64,000 nucleotides of DNA from Palleniella muris (GCF_004792655.1 NZ_SRZC01000005.1:99424-163423); one strand, 5' to 3'; counted from the first letter of the stretch, positions 26,081 through 36,563 are shown. Notes: generated by a model from the letters alone, not told the origin. Numbers and translations are program-made.

Positions 26081-28441
26081 TCATTCCTTTTCACTCTCGG
26101 CAGAGAAACAGGAAGGAGTGACACCATATTTCTGCTTGAAACAGCGAGCAAAATACCGCGAATCGGAATATCCGCAGCGGTAAGCCACCTCGGAAACACT
26201 GAGTTTCTCCACTCCCTCATCCCCTCCGAGGAGTTGTGCAGCTCTCTGCATCCTTGCATCTATAAGGAGCTGTGCGGCAGTAATGCCCACAAGGGAGCGG
26301 AGCTTGCGGTTAAGATTGCTGCGGCTGGTGGCGGCGAAGGATGCCATGTCATCGATGTTGGCATCACTGTTGGATATGTTCTCCTCTATATACTCCTTCA
26401 CACGGTCAAGGAATTTCCTGTCCGCTGCAGGAATATCGGAAGGAAGTTCCTCCACTATCTCCTTGGCGGGAGTGTTGCCGCCACTGCCGGCAGACTTGTC
26501 AAGGAGAGCCATATACTTCTCCAAAAGTTCATGACGCTGACGGTGGAGTTCACGGACATGGAACACTGTGTACACCGCTCCCGTAATCATAGCCACGACT
26601 ATAAGCCAACCGAGAAACCTTGCCCAAAGAGTCTCATACCAATGAGGCTTCACCACAATCAGAAGCCGACGCGTGTTCTTCACCCAGCGGCCGTAACGGT
26701 CCGTGGACTGCACTTCCAAGATGTGCTCTCTCGGCTGCAGGTCATAGAATGTCAGTGAGCGGTCCTTTGAGGCATGGCTCCACGGTGCGCTGTCAAGCCG
26801 CGTGCGGTAAAGTATCTCAGAATTGTCAGTATAATCCAGCGTAGCGAACGACAAAGAGAAGTTCCTCTCATCCGTGCCTATTACTATCGTATCAGTGTTG
26901 CACACATCAAGGCGCGAGCGTTTCCCACTGACCGCCAGTTCCGTAAACAACAATGGTGGGACATAGCCCGGAACATCCATGCTGCGCCGTGTAGCGATAT
27001 ACGCCCCTTGTTCCTGCCCGAAGAGCCATGAGTCAGGAGAAAGTTGCAGAGGACGCTCCTCGGAGAAATGGCTCTCGGCATTCCAGAAAGTGCTTGAATA
27101 AGTCACAGTCTCGTCTTTTTCAGGTGAGAAGTCCATCACTCTGTCTGTGGATACAATCAGAAGCCTGCCGGCATCCTTCAATGCCAATGCATGGCAAGCA
27201 TCAGAGGTAAGTGAGGAATTGGCGGTGTTGTAGTGCCGGAATGAAGGTTTCGCAGAGAACAGTGTCTTCTCGTCCGTCACATCTATGCCATTGTTCTCCG
27301 TAGCAATGAATATACGCCCTGCCTTATCCCCGACAACATCCATCAGAGCATTCCCGGCAAGACTCCCCTCATCATTTCCATTACGCACCAATCTACGGAA
27401 AACAGTCTTCCGCAGGTCTTTTTTATCGACAATGCCCAAGATCAATCCGTTGGTCGTGGCACAGACAATGTTCCCTGAATGCGTTGGGTATATTCGCCTT
27501 ACCTTTACCTTCCCGTCCGCAATGTCCTTCATCGGAAAAGTCACAAATGACGGTTCTTCCAAGGCAGGATACTCAATACATGCCACACCGCCGCCGAATG
27601 TCGCAAACCAAAGACGTCCGGCAGAGTCGTCCACTATATGATAAATGACATTGCATGGCAACTCCTCCTTGCCTAACTCCTTTATTTCATACGTGCCGTC
27701 ATGCCTGCTCCTCAGCCTCAGCAATGCTCCCGGCTTGCACCCTATCCAGATGTCCCCATTGCGTGCCTGCATCATACTGTATGCACGATAGCCGAATGGG
27801 GTCTTCTCCCTGTGAAATCTGCCATCTCTGCCAAGATACCCCACCAACCTGCGACTGCGGTTATAGAGACGTATGCACTCGTCCTCCTTCGTGGCAAGCC
27901 ACAGACGAGAGCCTTTGTCCAGAAGAAACGCTCTCGCCTGCACTCCTTCCGTATCCTCTACAAGCTGTGCCGGATGCTCCGCACTGCTTGCCTTCGTCAC
28001 TCCATAGCGTCCCACCTGCCAAAGATTCCCTTCTCTGTCGCGAAAAGAGACCGGACACGTGTTCTTTGGAAATATGTACTTTGACTTGCCAAAACCTGAT
28101 GTCAGTCTGTAAGTCCGGGCATCTAACTTGAAAAAACCGTCCTCCGTAATGCAAATGATGTTCCCAGTCTCGTCAAGTGCCATTTGCCGTATCACTTCCG
28201 AACATATGTCTGCACCGTCTCCCGGATAGGATTTCACCTGCCTGAACTCGTAACCGTCGAAACGGTTCAGCCCATTCCATGTCGAGAACCAGATGAATCC
28301 TTTGCTGTCCTGAAGAATATCAGAAACAATCCAATGGGACACACCCGAATCTGTGTTGTAGACAGTCTCGGATATCTGTGCAATGCTTCTCTGCACAAGG
28401 CAGAGCAGGAACAGGATATGGAGTATCAGATGTCGTGGCAT
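26081..28441 (-). CDS. Membrane-bound regulator: propeller, Y_Y_Y and AraC domains, no kinase
   Basis: A 786-residue regulator. A signal peptide (HLILHILFLLCLVQRSIAQ) is followed by beta-propeller Reg_prop repeats (DSKGFIWFSTWNGLNRFDGY, ARNGDIWIGCKPGALLRL, DSAGRLWFATFGGGVACI), a Y_Y_Y domain (SLSFATLDYTDNSEILYRTR, LQPREHILEVQSTDRYG), one membrane helix near residue 620 (FLGWLIVVAMITGAVYTVF) and a cytoplasmic AraC-type helix-turn-helix at 690-786 (VSEVAYRCGYSDSRYFARCF). Hybrid two-component systems of this class normally have a histidine kinase and receiver between helix and AraC domain; both are absent here. It is divergent from the GH95 gene and may control it in response to a glycan. Confidence 0.9.
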   Translation of the reverse strand: MPRHLILHILFLLCLVQRSIAQISETVYNTDSGVSHWIVSDILQDSKGFIWFSTWNGLNRFDGYEFRQVKSYPGDGADICSEVIRQMALDETGNIICITEDGFFKLDARTYRLTSGFGKSKYIFPKNTCPVSFRDREGNLWQVGRYGVTKASSAEHPAQLVEDTEGVQARAFLLDKGSRLWLATKEDECIRLYNRSRRLVGYLGRDGRFHREKTPFGYRAYSMMQARNGDIWIGCKPGALLRLRSRHDGTYEIKELGKEELPCNVIYHIVDDSAGRLWFATFGGGVACIEYPALEEPSFVTFPMKDIADGKVKVRRIYPTHSGNIVCATTNGLILGIVDKKDLRKTVFRRLVRNGNDEGSLAGNALMDVVGDKAGRIFIATENNGIDVTDEKTLFSAKPSFRHYNTANSSLTSDACHALALKDAGRLLIVSTDRVMDFSPEKDETVTYSSTFWNAESHFSEERPLQLSPDSWLFGQEQGAYIATRRSMDVPGYVPPLLFTELAVSGKRSRLDVCNTDTIVIGTDERNFSLSFATLDYTDNSEILYRTRLDSAPWSHASKDRSLTFYDLQPREHILEVQSTDRYGRWVKNTRRLLIVVKPHWYETLWARFLGWLIVVAMITGAVYTVFHVRELHRQRHELLEKYMALLDKSAGSGGNTPAKEIVEELPSDIPAADRKFLDRVKEYIEENISNSDANIDDMASFAATSRSNLNRKLRSLVGITAAQLLIDARMQRAAQLLGGDEGVEKLSVSEVAYRCGYSDSRYFARCFKQKYGVTPSCFSAESEKE

Positions 28442-28474
28442 AAGTATTTTTATACTTTGTTCTTGGAAAACATA

Positions 28475-28802
28475 TTAATCGGACTCGGAGTGGTTCTCTT
28501 TAACATTACTTTGAATAAGCAGATTCCTCAACTGTTCCATATCCGGAACACTTTGAACTCTCATAATTGAATCTGCAGAATTGGATAGCAAATCATGCCA
28601 TTCCTCCCAAAATTTACGCATATTACGTATATTTCTTGCGCTGAACCCTCTCAGTCCCGGCAATTCTTTCTTCAGTTGTTCTGCTATAAATTCTATATGA
28701 CAACTGTATTGCATTAACCTGTTTCGCCGCTGTATATTGGCTCTTAAGTATAGCAGCCTTTATCCGCTCGACGGCATTATTATATATGTTCTTTCCTGCC
28801 AT
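28475..28802 (-). pseudogene. DUF1016-family N-terminal remnant
   Basis: Two frames together give the N-terminal domain of DUF1016 (YhcG-like) proteins. The first, from ATG 28802, reads AVERIKAAILKSQYTAAKQV. The second, from 28714, reads FIAEQLKKELPGLRGFSARN followed by IRNMRKFWEEWHDLL. About 30 residues that normally join them are missing, so a deletion has shifted the frame. The nuclease domain is absent and the frame stops at 28475, next to the AraC-type regulator gene. A nearly complete relative lies at 62179. Confidence 0.75.
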
Positions 28803-29018
28803 ATCAATATTTTTATCAATTATGCTTATTCTTATGCAAAGATACTGATTTTCCTGGAATAAAAGATGGTCAATGGTGAAATAACGGACAAATAGCGAGG
28901 AATTTCACCCTCTTGCGCATTTTTTACAGTACACTTGCACTTATTCTGCACATCTCTTACGGCAATTATAGCGAACTTTGCAGAAGATATTATTTTCAAT
29001 AATCAAAAACCTACAACA

Positions 29019-32000
29019 ATGAAAAAAACAGCCAAAGCCATGCTGTACACGGGAGCGCTGCTGATAGCACTCCTCCATGCAGCCACCGCAGCAGCCGGAC
29101 GGACGACAGTAGCCAAATGGGTGTTCTCCACAGGCTATGATGTCGTGAAGAAAGGCTCCACCGCCACCTACACACCGAACACCATCGGATGGTCGAAACT
29201 GCCCAACACGTACTGGTCGCAGACACAGCCGTACTTTCTGCCTAACGAGTGCGCCATGATGCAGGAGGACTGCAAGGTCACACTGCACACCTCCGACGGC
29301 AAATGGGAAGTGACAACAAGCGGCAACAACCCCAACTATCTGCTGCGCCTGAACACAGCCTCCACCAACAAGTTCACCGCCAAGACAGACTACACCGACG
29401 GCACGAAGCACGACCAGTACTTCGAAATCTCCATGCCGACAACGGCACTCACCAATGTCTGCCTTAACTTCTCCATAGGCGACGGCTCAAGCTCCGCGAC
29501 AAAGTTCGGCGTGGTCTACTCTGTCGACGGCGGAAAGTCATGGACCGTACTTGACGACTACACATCGGGAGCACACTGGAACACATACAACGACGCCACA
29601 TACGAACTCCAAGCAGACGACAAAGAGAGCCTCATCGTACGCCTGCTCATACAGTCGGCGACAAAGACCAGCAACTACAACCTTAAATATGTCAACATCC
29701 TTGCCGATGACACTCAGGCTCCGAAACTCACATCCATCACTCCTGCCGACGGCGCAACAGGGGTCGTGCCGTCAGGAAAGGTGATAATGCTCTTCAACGA
29801 AGGGGTGCAGGTCAGTGACGGTGCACTTGCCGTACTCACAAACAACGCGACAAAAACATCACAGGAAATAGCCCCTACGGTGAACGCCAACAAGGTCTCT
29901 TTCCCTTATTCAGAGCTTGACCTCACCACTTCCTACACTCTCACCCTGCCGGCAAAATCCGTCAGGGACCTCGCCGGAAATGTCCTCGAAACAGAAATCA
30001 AGACATCATTCGTGACCTCTGACACACGCCCTGTACCGCCACCAATACTCGAAAGCAAGAACCGCCTGTGGTACCACCGTCCTGCAAACTATTGGGAGGA
30101 GGCCCTGCCACTCGGTAACGGACGACTCGGAGCAATGGTGAGCGGCAGCGTCGCAAAGGACACATTGCAACTTAACGAGGACACATTCTGGGGACAGTCG
30201 CCTAACCGCAACCACAACGAGAACGCGAAATCCGTACTGAAGCATGTGCAGCAGTACATCTTCAACAAGGATTACACCTCGGCACAGAAACTCGCCATAC
30301 CTAACTGGATGTCCAAAAGTTCACACGGTGCACAGTATCAGGCGGCAGGATGCGTGCTCCTCGGCTTCCCTGGACAACGCTACGATGATGAGGAGGCGGG
30401 ACAGACCGACAACGCACGAGATGTGCAGGGTTATGTCCGCTCACTCAACCTTTCAACAGCCACAGCGACAACGACATACGTCCTTGACGGGGTAACCTAC
30501 ACACGCACCGTATTCACCTCATTTGAGGACAACGTTACACTGATGCGCCTCGAAGCGTCCGAAGCCGGGAAGCTGGACTTCAACGTATGCTTCGCAGCAC
30601 CGATAAAGACAAACATGGTGAAGACGGGCATCAACAGAATCACCGAAGACGGCATGATAGAGGCTTCACTCGTGCCTGACAGGGAGAAGACAGAGAACAT
30701 TGACAACCGCCTTAACTGCTTCACCTTTATAAAAGTCCTGAACGACGGCGGCACACTGAGCACCTCCGGCACTCAGAATGTCCTGCAGGGCGGACTGGTG
30801 GCAAGCAGGAACAACACTCCGACCATAGAGGTCAGCGGAGCGACAGCGGCAACCATAATCATCTCTTCTGCAACAAACTTCGTGAGCTATGACGATATCA
30901 GTGCCGACGCAGATGCAAAGGCTCTCGCATACATCACGGACTATCTTGCAAAAAACAAGACCTATGATGCTGCACTCGCAGGACATACAGCGAAGTATCA
31001 GGCGATGTTCAACCGTGTGAGCCTTGACCTCGGCTCTAACGCCACACAAGAGAAGAAAGACACGGAGACACGCATCCGGGAATTCCGCTCCACAGAGTCC
31101 GACCCGGGACTTGTCAGCAACTATTTCCAGTTCGGACGCTACCTGCTCATCTCCTCATCACAGCCGGGCACACAGCCTGCCAACCTGCAGGGAATATGGA
31201 ATCCTAACGCACGCCAGTACCCGGCATGGGACTCCAAATATACTGCCAACATCAACGTGGAGATGAACTATTGGCCTGCCGAGGTTGCTAATCTCGCGGA
31301 GTGCCATGAGCCGTTCATCGACATGGTGAAGGATGTTGCCGTGACAGGCGCAGAGACTGCGGACAAGATGTATGGCGCAAGGGGATGGACTCTGCACCAC
31401 AACACTGACCTCTGGCGCACCACAGGAGCTGTGGACAACAATTCCGTGGGCGTATGGCCGACATGCAACGCATGGTTCGCTTCCCACCTTTGGGAGAAAT
31501 ACCTGTTCTCCGGAGACAAGATTTACCTTGCGGAAATCTATCCTGTGCTGAAAGGCTGCGCACAGTTCTTCCAGGACTTCCTCGTGAAAGACCCGAACAC
31601 CGGCTACATGGTCGTATGCCCGTCCAACTCTCCTGAGAATCATCCGGGACTCGCCAAGTACACCGACGACAACGGCAAGGAGATGAACTGTGCTCTCTTC
31701 GGCGGTGTGGCAATGGACAACCAGATGGTCTATGATGTCCTGAAGAACACTGCTGAGGCTGCACGCACACTCGGCACTGACGCTGATTTCGCGGCACAAC
31801 TCGACGAACTGAAGACCAAACTCACGCCTTACAAGATAGGAAAATACGGTCAGGTGCAGGAATGGCAGGAGGATTGGGACAGGGAAACGAACTCTCACCG
31901 CCACCTCTCCCACCTTTGGGGTGCATATCCGGGCAATCAGGTGTCGCCATATACAAACACAAAGATATTCCAGGGCGTCCACAAGTCCCTCGTCGGACGC

Positions 32001-32759
32001 GGCGATGCGGCACGCGGATGGTCCATGGGATGGAAAGTGGGACTGTGGGCGCGTATGCTTGACGGCGACCACGCACTCTCAATCATCCGCAACCAGCTGC
32101 GCCTCATGGACCCTAACGCCACAATGAACGATGCTGACGGAGGAACTTACGCAAACATGTTCGACGCACACGCGCCGTTCCAGATTGACGGAAACTTCGG
32201 CTGCTGTGCAGGAATCGCTGAGATGCTCCTCCAGTCCCATGCCGGATTCATGCACCTCCTCCCGGCACTCCCGACAGCATGGGCTGACGGCGAGGTGAAG
32301 GGTCTGCGCTCACGCGGCGGATTCGAGGTGACCGAATTGCAGTGGAAGGGCGGTAAGGTAGTACGCCTGAAAGTGAAGTCCACCATTGGCGGCAACCTCC
32401 GTCTGCGCAGCAACACACCGCTGCAGATGGCTGACGGTACAGGCATCGCCATTGCCGAGGGCAGAAACAGCAACTCACTCATGCAGCCGTACAACATGCC
32501 TGAACCTATCGTTGTCAACGAAGCGAAGATTCCGCAGACCAACCTCCCGGAGACATGGCTCTACGACATTCCTACCACCGTGGGACAGGAAATTGAGCTT
32601 GTCGCTTCCGGCAGCACCGCAATCGGTGCCATAACTGCCGGAATCTCCGGCACAGACAGCTCCGCAGCCTTCTCCACCGACGGCAGACGTGTCACAGACT
32701 CCTACAAAGGAATCGTGATAAGAAAAGGTCAGAAACGTTCTTGCAAGAACCCGTTGTAA
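29019..32759 (+). CDS. Exported GH95 glycosidase (alpha-L-fucosidase/galactosidase type) with Ig-like domain
   Basis: A 1246-residue exported glycosidase from ATG 29019 (signal peptide [15 protein letters not shown]). Residues 30-240 form a beta-sandwich-like region of unknown type. Residues 240-340 form a bacterial Ig-like domain ([20 protein letters not shown]). The GH95 catalytic part follows: [49 protein letters not shown] with the two conserved asparagines, [11 protein letters not shown] with the acid glutamate, and [16 protein letters not shown]. The family removes 1,2-linked L-fucose or L-galactose residues. The tail [20 protein letters not shown] resembles a T9SS signal but ends unusually (RSCKNPL). 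It is divergent from the AraC-type regulator. The longer frame from 28935 is rejected because it lacks a signal peptide at its start. Confidence 0.92.
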   Translation: MKKTAKAMLYTGALLIALLHAATAAAGRTTVAKWVFSTGYDVVKKGSTATYTPNTIGWSKLPNTYWSQTQPYFLPNECAMMQEDCKVTLHTSDGKWEVTTSGNNPNYLLRLNTASTNKFTAKTDYTDGTKHDQYFEISMPTTALTNVCLNFSIGDGSSSATKFGVVYSVDGGKSWTVLDDYTSGAHWNTYNDATYELQADDKESLIVRLLIQSATKTSNYNLKYVNILADDTQAPKLTSITPADGATGVVPSGKVIMLFNEGVQVSDGALAVLTNNATKTSQEIAPTVNANKVSFPYSELDLTTSYTLTLPAKSVRDLAGNVLETEIKTSFVTSDTRPVPPPILESKNRLWYHRPANYWEEALPLGNGRLGAMVSGSVAKDTLQLNEDTFWGQSPNRNHNENAKSVLKHVQQYIFNKDYTSAQKLAIPNWMSKSSHGAQYQAAGCVLLGFPGQRYDDEEAGQTDNARDVQGYVRSLNLSTATATTTYVLDGVTYTRTVFTSFEDNVTLMRLEASEAGKLDFNVCFAAPIKTNMVKTGINRITEDGMIEASLVPDREKTENIDNRLNCFTFIKVLNDGGTLSTSGTQNVLQGGLVASRNNTPTIEVSGATAATIIISSATNFVSYDDISADADAKALAYITDYLAKNKTYDAALAGHTAKYQAMFNRVSLDLGSNATQEKKDTETRIREFRSTESDPGLVSNYFQFGRYLLISSSQPGTQPANLQGIWNPNARQYPAWDSKYTANINVEMNYWPAEVANLAECHEPFIDMVKDVAVTGAETADKMYGARGWTLHHNTDLWRTTGAVDNNSVGVWPTCNAWFASHLWEKYLFSGDKIYLAEIYPVLKGCAQFFQDFLVKDPNTGYMVVCPSNSPENHPGLAKYTDDNGKEMNCALFGGVAMDNQMVYDVLKNTAEAARTLGTDADFAAQLDELKTKLTPYKIGKYGQVQEWQEDWDRETNSHRHLSHLWGAYPGNQVSPYTNTKIFQGVHKSLVGRGDAARGWSMGWKVGLWARMLDGDHALSIIRNQLRLMDPNATMNDADGGTYANMFDAHAPFQIDGNFGCCAGIAEMLLQSHAGFMHLLPALPTAWADGEVKGLRSRGGFEVTELQWKGGKVVRLKVKSTIGGNLRLRSNTPLQMADGTGIAIAEGRNSNSLMQPYNMPEPIVVNEAKIPQTNLPETWLYDIPTTVGQEIELVASGSTAIGAITAGISGTDSSAAFSTDGRRVTDSYKGIVIRKGQKRSCKNPL

Positions 32760-32786
32760 GTATTTGGACACTAATGACAAATAACA

Positions 32787-32828
32787 AAATCAGGGCACCG
32801 GCTGCATGGCAAACGGTGCCCTGATTTT
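32787..32828 (+). terminator. Rho-independent terminator of the GH95 gene
   Basis: AAATCAGGGCACCG pairs with CGGTGCCCTGATTT around a 13-base loop, a stem of about 14 bp followed by TTGTTGT. It begins 28 bases after the GH95 stop. Confidence 0.88.
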
Positions 32829-32874
32829 GTTGTATATGGTGTCAGAAAAAAATAAAGACAAAAGAATTAATATT

Positions 32875-33022
32875 AATGTGACTTCGACGAATTTGCTGTA
32901 TCTGACAAAAAGCAAAACACTATAAAAAGCACCGTGAAACGGTGACTCTTCGTTAACCCCACATGCTGCTTATGGCTGCATGTGGGGTGTCTCAGACAAG
33001 CGGTCTGCACCGTAAGACGGTG
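32875..33022. mobile_element. Three-hairpin element, partial copy 2
   Basis: The left end AATGTGACTTCGACGAATTT (32875-32894) matches the inverted-repeat end of the element at 13315 at most positions and is also preceded by ATATT. Hairpin 1 is identical (CACCGTGAAACGGTG, 32930). Hairpin 2 is CCCCACATGC/GCATGTGGGG (32957-32987). Hairpin 3 is CACCGTAAGACGGTG (33008). No right-hand inverted repeat is found, so this copy looks truncated on the SLBB-gene side. Confidence 0.7.
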
Positions 33023-33151
33023 CCTCACACTGAAAGGGATTGTTATTGGCGTGAATCTACATGATAGTTTCTCATGCGGATTCATACGGATTAAGAAGAT
33101 TACTTATGCCCTTGGGAATACATCATGCCTCATCCCCGGCACATTCCGTCA

Positions 33152-35716
33152 TCACTTCAGCACAGAGACTATCACAGCACCCATTGTTGCGAGGGTGGAG
33201 CCGATGCTTACCCACATGGAAGCATTCTGTGCCGCTGTGCTCTGAGTGTTGCGCTCGGGGAGGACTATCTCGCAGCCCGGTTCCACCTTAGCACCGTCGC
33301 GAACCATCTTTGCGGAACCGTTCTGGTAGACGATGTACGCCCAGCGGCGGTTCTTCGCACCGCGTGCACCGCCCTGTGCCATGTAGTACTTTATGCCCTT
33401 TCCCTTGACAAACGGCACGGTGTTCTCATAAGGCACGGCACCGGTGACTCTCACCGTGTTGTTTGTCTCCTGCACAATGATGCGGTCACCGTCGCGGAGG
33501 ATTATGTCGCCTGCACTTCCAGGTTCGTTGATGGACGCCTGAAGGTCCACTGCCACCTTGTACTCGTCCTGACGGAGGAACTGCTCAATAAGGAGGGAGT
33601 CGGCAAAAAGATACTTGCTTCCGCCGTCGGAAAGCTGCTGCGAACCGTTGCCGGCATAGGCGCGGTAGGCACGCTGCTCATCGAGTTTCTTAAGGCGTAT
33701 GCGTTTCTCTTCTTCGTTCAACTTGCGCATGATATACACACCGTTAGGTGCTGCCTGTGCCGTTATGCCTCCACAGAGCTTCAGGACATCACTGACACGC
33801 GTGTTAGCCTTTGTCATGCCGTAGTGTCCGGCGGACATCACTTCGCCCTCGATGCTGACACTCATCTGCTCCACGTATGCCGCGTTGCGTGTCACATAGA
33901 CCTCATCAAACGGCTGCAGCTTGAAACCTTCCTTGCCGTCGAGCACAAAACCGTCGACAAGCTGCATCTCGTAGGACTCCGTGCGCACGTTTCCGGTGGA
34001 AGAAGCGGAGGAGTCTGCCATGCGGCGGTTGACCTTGACGGTGGTGGATGCGGAGTTCTTGAGACCTCCTGCCTGCAGGATGAAGTCCTCGACGGTCATG
34101 CCGTCAGCATACTGGTATGTGCCCGGATAGTACACCTCGCCATAGATTTTCAGCTTTCGCTCACCTGTCAGTTCCTTTTGTGACGGGATGAAGAGCACAT
34201 CCTCGTTGCACAATGGGATGTCAGCCACCGTGCCGTCCATGATGCCCTGAATGTCTACCGGAATAACTTCGAGAGTGCGGTCCTTCTTCATGCGGTGCAT
34301 CACGGCATGCTGTGTGAAGGCATCCTCACGCAGTCCGTCGGCAATGGTGATAAGGCTGCGGACACTTGTTACCTCGCCACCCAACTGGTACTTGCCCGGA
34401 CGGAACGCCGCACCTTTCAGTTCGACCATGTTGGAGTACCTCGGGAGTATGGAATCGACTGTCACAGAGTCCTCATCGGCTACCTTGAAGGATGCGAAAT
34501 CGAACTCCGTCACGTTATATACGGAATATTCCTTGCCGTTCTTGCGGATGTCGCGGACACTCTTTGTGTAAGCGTCTCCGGTGAATCCGCCGGCGTACTT
34601 CAAGAGTGACTTCATGGATTCGGTAGATTTCATCTCGTACCACATAGGGCGCTTGACCTTACCGCTGATGTTCACAAGGCATTCGTAAGGGCCTACGACG
34701 ATGACATCATTGTCGTGAAGGCGCACATTGCCTGTCAGTTTGCCGTTGAGGATATAGTCGTAGATATCGACATTTGACACCAGACGGCCGTTCCTGTACA
34801 CCTTTATTCCGCGCAAAGTGCCAAGCTCATTGGTTCCGCCGGCCATGTAAAGAGCGTGGAAGACGCTTGCGAAAGCCGAGAGAGTATACGTTCCCGGAGC
34901 CTTCACCTCACCCATGACGTTGACCATGATGGTCTTTGTCTGCCCCACGGTCAGCTTCACCTTTGACGAAGCATAGCGAGAACCGAGTGTGGAGCGCAGC
35001 TTGCGGTTAGCCTGAGCCACGGAGAGACCGCTGAGCTGTATCGGTCCGAAGCCCTCGATGACAATCTCGCCGTCAGGGCTGACGGTGTAAGTTTCCGACT
35101 TCTGTGACGCTCCGTAGACATCCACTATCACTGCATCGCCCGGACCGAGGACATAGTTCTGCGGTGTGGCGATGTTCATGTTAGGCTCGAAGGACAAGTC
35201 CTTGTTGTTGAAGATGTCACGTCCGAACACCTTGCGCCTGCTCTTCAGCTTTTTCTCCAGCTTTTTCTCGAGGATAGTCAGAGAGTCCGGCATGAAATCG
35301 TTGAGTGCATCCACACCGTCATCCATGCTGTACTCATCATCATCCCCGCCATCCATGCGGCGGCTCAGCTCCGGATAGAACTCCTCCCCTCCGAGGGTGC
35401 TCTTTCCCTCCACGCTCTTTCCACCGCGCTTGGACGTGCCGTTGGCTGTCCGGCTGCGGTTGTCCGCGCCCTCTGTTGGTGTGGAAGAGGCACCGAGACT
35501 GCCGTTTTGCATCTTGGAATATTTCTTGCGCAACTGCTGCAGCCTGGTCACACTGACACCCTTCTGCATCAGTTTCGTGACAATCTGTGCCTGTGATGTC
35601 CCTTTCTTCTGTTCTTTCTGTACGAACTCGATAACCTTCGAGTCGGACATCGACTGTGCCATGGCATTTGTCATGGCAATGATGCTGATTAAAGCGATGA
35701 TTAGGATTCGTTTCAT
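33152..35716 (-). CDS. Wza-like polysaccharide export protein with SLBB domains
   Basis: An 854-residue envelope protein from ATG 35716 (signal peptide ILIIALISIIAMTNAMAQ). A charged linker region (residues 80-160) precedes the Poly_export domain (NYVLGPGDAVIVDVYGASQK, VSPDGEIVIEGFGPIQLSGL). Several SLBB repeats follow, each with a V-x-G-x-V-x-x-P-G-x-Y pattern: VNVMGEVKAPGTYTL, VNISGKVKRPMWYEM, VELKGAAFRPGKYQL, LKIYGEVYYPGTYQY and VSIEGEVMSAGHYGM. A terminal hydrophobic segment (SIGSTLATMGAVIVSVL) may anchor it. It should form the periplasmic and outer-membrane channel for exopolysaccharide. It is not within either glycan operon of this window and may serve both. Confidence 0.9.
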   Translation of the reverse strand: MKRILIIALISIIAMTNAMAQSMSDSKVIEFVQKEQKKGTSQAQIVTKLMQKGVSVTRLQQLRKKYSKMQNGSLGASSTPTEGADNRSRTANGTSKRGGKSVEGKSTLGGEEFYPELSRRMDGGDDDEYSMDDGVDALNDFMPDSLTILEKKLEKKLKSRRKVFGRDIFNNKDLSFEPNMNIATPQNYVLGPGDAVIVDVYGASQKSETYTVSPDGEIVIEGFGPIQLSGLSVAQANRKLRSTLGSRYASSKVKLTVGQTKTIMVNVMGEVKAPGTYTLSAFASVFHALYMAGGTNELGTLRGIKVYRNGRLVSNVDIYDYILNGKLTGNVRLHDNDVIVVGPYECLVNISGKVKRPMWYEMKSTESMKSLLKYAGGFTGDAYTKSVRDIRKNGKEYSVYNVTEFDFASFKVADEDSVTVDSILPRYSNMVELKGAAFRPGKYQLGGEVTSVRSLITIADGLREDAFTQHAVMHRMKKDRTLEVIPVDIQGIMDGTVADIPLCNEDVLFIPSQKELTGERKLKIYGEVYYPGTYQYADGMTVEDFILQAGGLKNSASTTVKVNRRMADSSASSTGNVRTESYEMQLVDGFVLDGKEGFKLQPFDEVYVTRNAAYVEQMSVSIEGEVMSAGHYGMTKANTRVSDVLKLCGGITAQAAPNGVYIMRKLNEEEKRIRLKKLDEQRAYRAYAGNGSQQLSDGGSKYLFADSLLIEQFLRQDEYKVAVDLQASINEPGSAGDIILRDGDRIIVQETNNTVRVTGAVPYENTVPFVKGKGIKYYMAQGGARGAKNRRWAYIVYQNGSAKMVRDGAKVEPGCEIVLPERNTQSTAAQNASMWVSIGSTLATMGAVIVSVLK

Positions 35717-35817
35717 TATAGTGTTTTCTTTTTTCTGCAAAATAGTTTACGGAAAGGCGGGCGCACTTTCCCTATACTGAATAACGGAAAGGCGCCTTGT
35801 TTATTTTATGGCAGTTG

Positions 35818-35913
35818 CAAAAATAATGCAAGCCGAATGCAAAATTAGTGCAAGCCGAATGCAATAGAGCTTGCTCTGAATTGCCGAGGTGCAGCCTATT
35901 TTATGCAAAAGTA
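35818..35913 (-). promoter_or_regulatory. Two candidate -7 boxes, GCAAGCCGAATGCAA repeats and leader 15-mer of the SLBB gene
   Basis: On the minus strand TATTTTTG (35825-35818) and TACTTTTG (35913-35906) both fit TAnnTTTG. Between them lie two direct copies of GCAAGCCGAATGCAA (35829 and 35852) and the 15-mer GGCTGCACCTCGGCA (35896-35882). If transcription starts at the distal box, the leader of about 190 bases carries all these elements. Confidence 0.5.
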
Positions 35914-36090
35914 CAAAAAAATACGCAATCTTCCAATCTTTTACCAAGAATTGTTGCTTTGCACAAGGCAAAATGCCAAATGCAAAGAATCTGCCGGCAT
36001 TGCGGGCAAAAGTCCCGATTGTCTTGGCTGTCATAATCCGGAAAGAGATTTGCAGGAATAAAAAGCGGAATGCAAAGAGTGACATAATGA

Positions 36091-36170
36091 AAGCTAACCA
36101 TTTGTATAGCAAAAGGTAACGCCCGGCTTCTCAAAACGTAACCTTTGGCAATGCAAAGTGCCACCTTTCG
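36091..36170. repeat. Four-unit 22-bp repeat array C
   Basis: TAACC-like cores start at 36095, 36117, 36139 and 36161, exactly 22 bases apart (the last is CCACC), each after AAARGG-like purines. The array lies between the divergent SLBB and Fic genes. The rest of 35717-36563 shows no gene. Confidence 0.8.
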
Positions 36171-36232
36171 TGACGCCACTCGCATTTTAACGTTTGTTGG
36201 ATTTTCAGTTTGTCGAAAACGCTGCCATACCT

Positions 36233-36274
36233 GCCATTTTGCAAGCAATCATCCTGTTTTGGCTGCAAAATGGC
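36233..36274. repeat. Perfect 11-bp inverted repeat
   Basis: GCCATTTTGCA at 36233-36243 is complementary to TGCAAAATGGC at 36264-36274 with 20 bases between the arms. It stands upstream of the Fic promoter and may be an operator or a terminator of antisense transcription. Confidence 0.6.
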
Positions 36275-36381
36275 AAAACAGAAAGATTGCATACTTTGGC
36301 AGTTCGTACTATCCCAAACTTGCGTAGGAACAGATAAAACCTGAAATATTTCAAACCCGGTTCGTAGTATTCTCAAAAATA

Positions 36382-36413
36382 TTTGGCAGATACAATAAAA
36401 ATCACTACATTTG
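36382..36413 (+). promoter_or_regulatory. Consensus promoter of the Fic gene
   Basis: TTTG (36382-36385) and TACATTTG (36406-36413) are 20 bases apart, an exact -33/-7 pair. The predicted leader is about 145 bases, long enough for further control. Confidence 0.65.
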
Positions 36414-36563
36414 CCATTGTGGACAGGTGAAAAGAGTTTTATCAGACCGCTTATATCTTACCCAACCGAAAACAAATCAGCATACTACAAACTAATCTTT
36501 AGTGTTCGTCTGTGTTATTAAGCAGCATTTCTGATATAGTAAAAAACAACAAATCATATCGTC

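Noticed and set aside
25885..26259. Minus-strand frame of 124 codons between the ATPase and the regulator
   Set aside because: It overlaps the regulator's C-terminal AraC part in another frame and contains the ATPase promoter; no domain is recognisable.
35889..36327. Small frames in the gap between the SLBB and Fic genes
   Set aside because: They run across promoters, inverted repeats and the 22-bp array, lack start signals and have no protein-like features.
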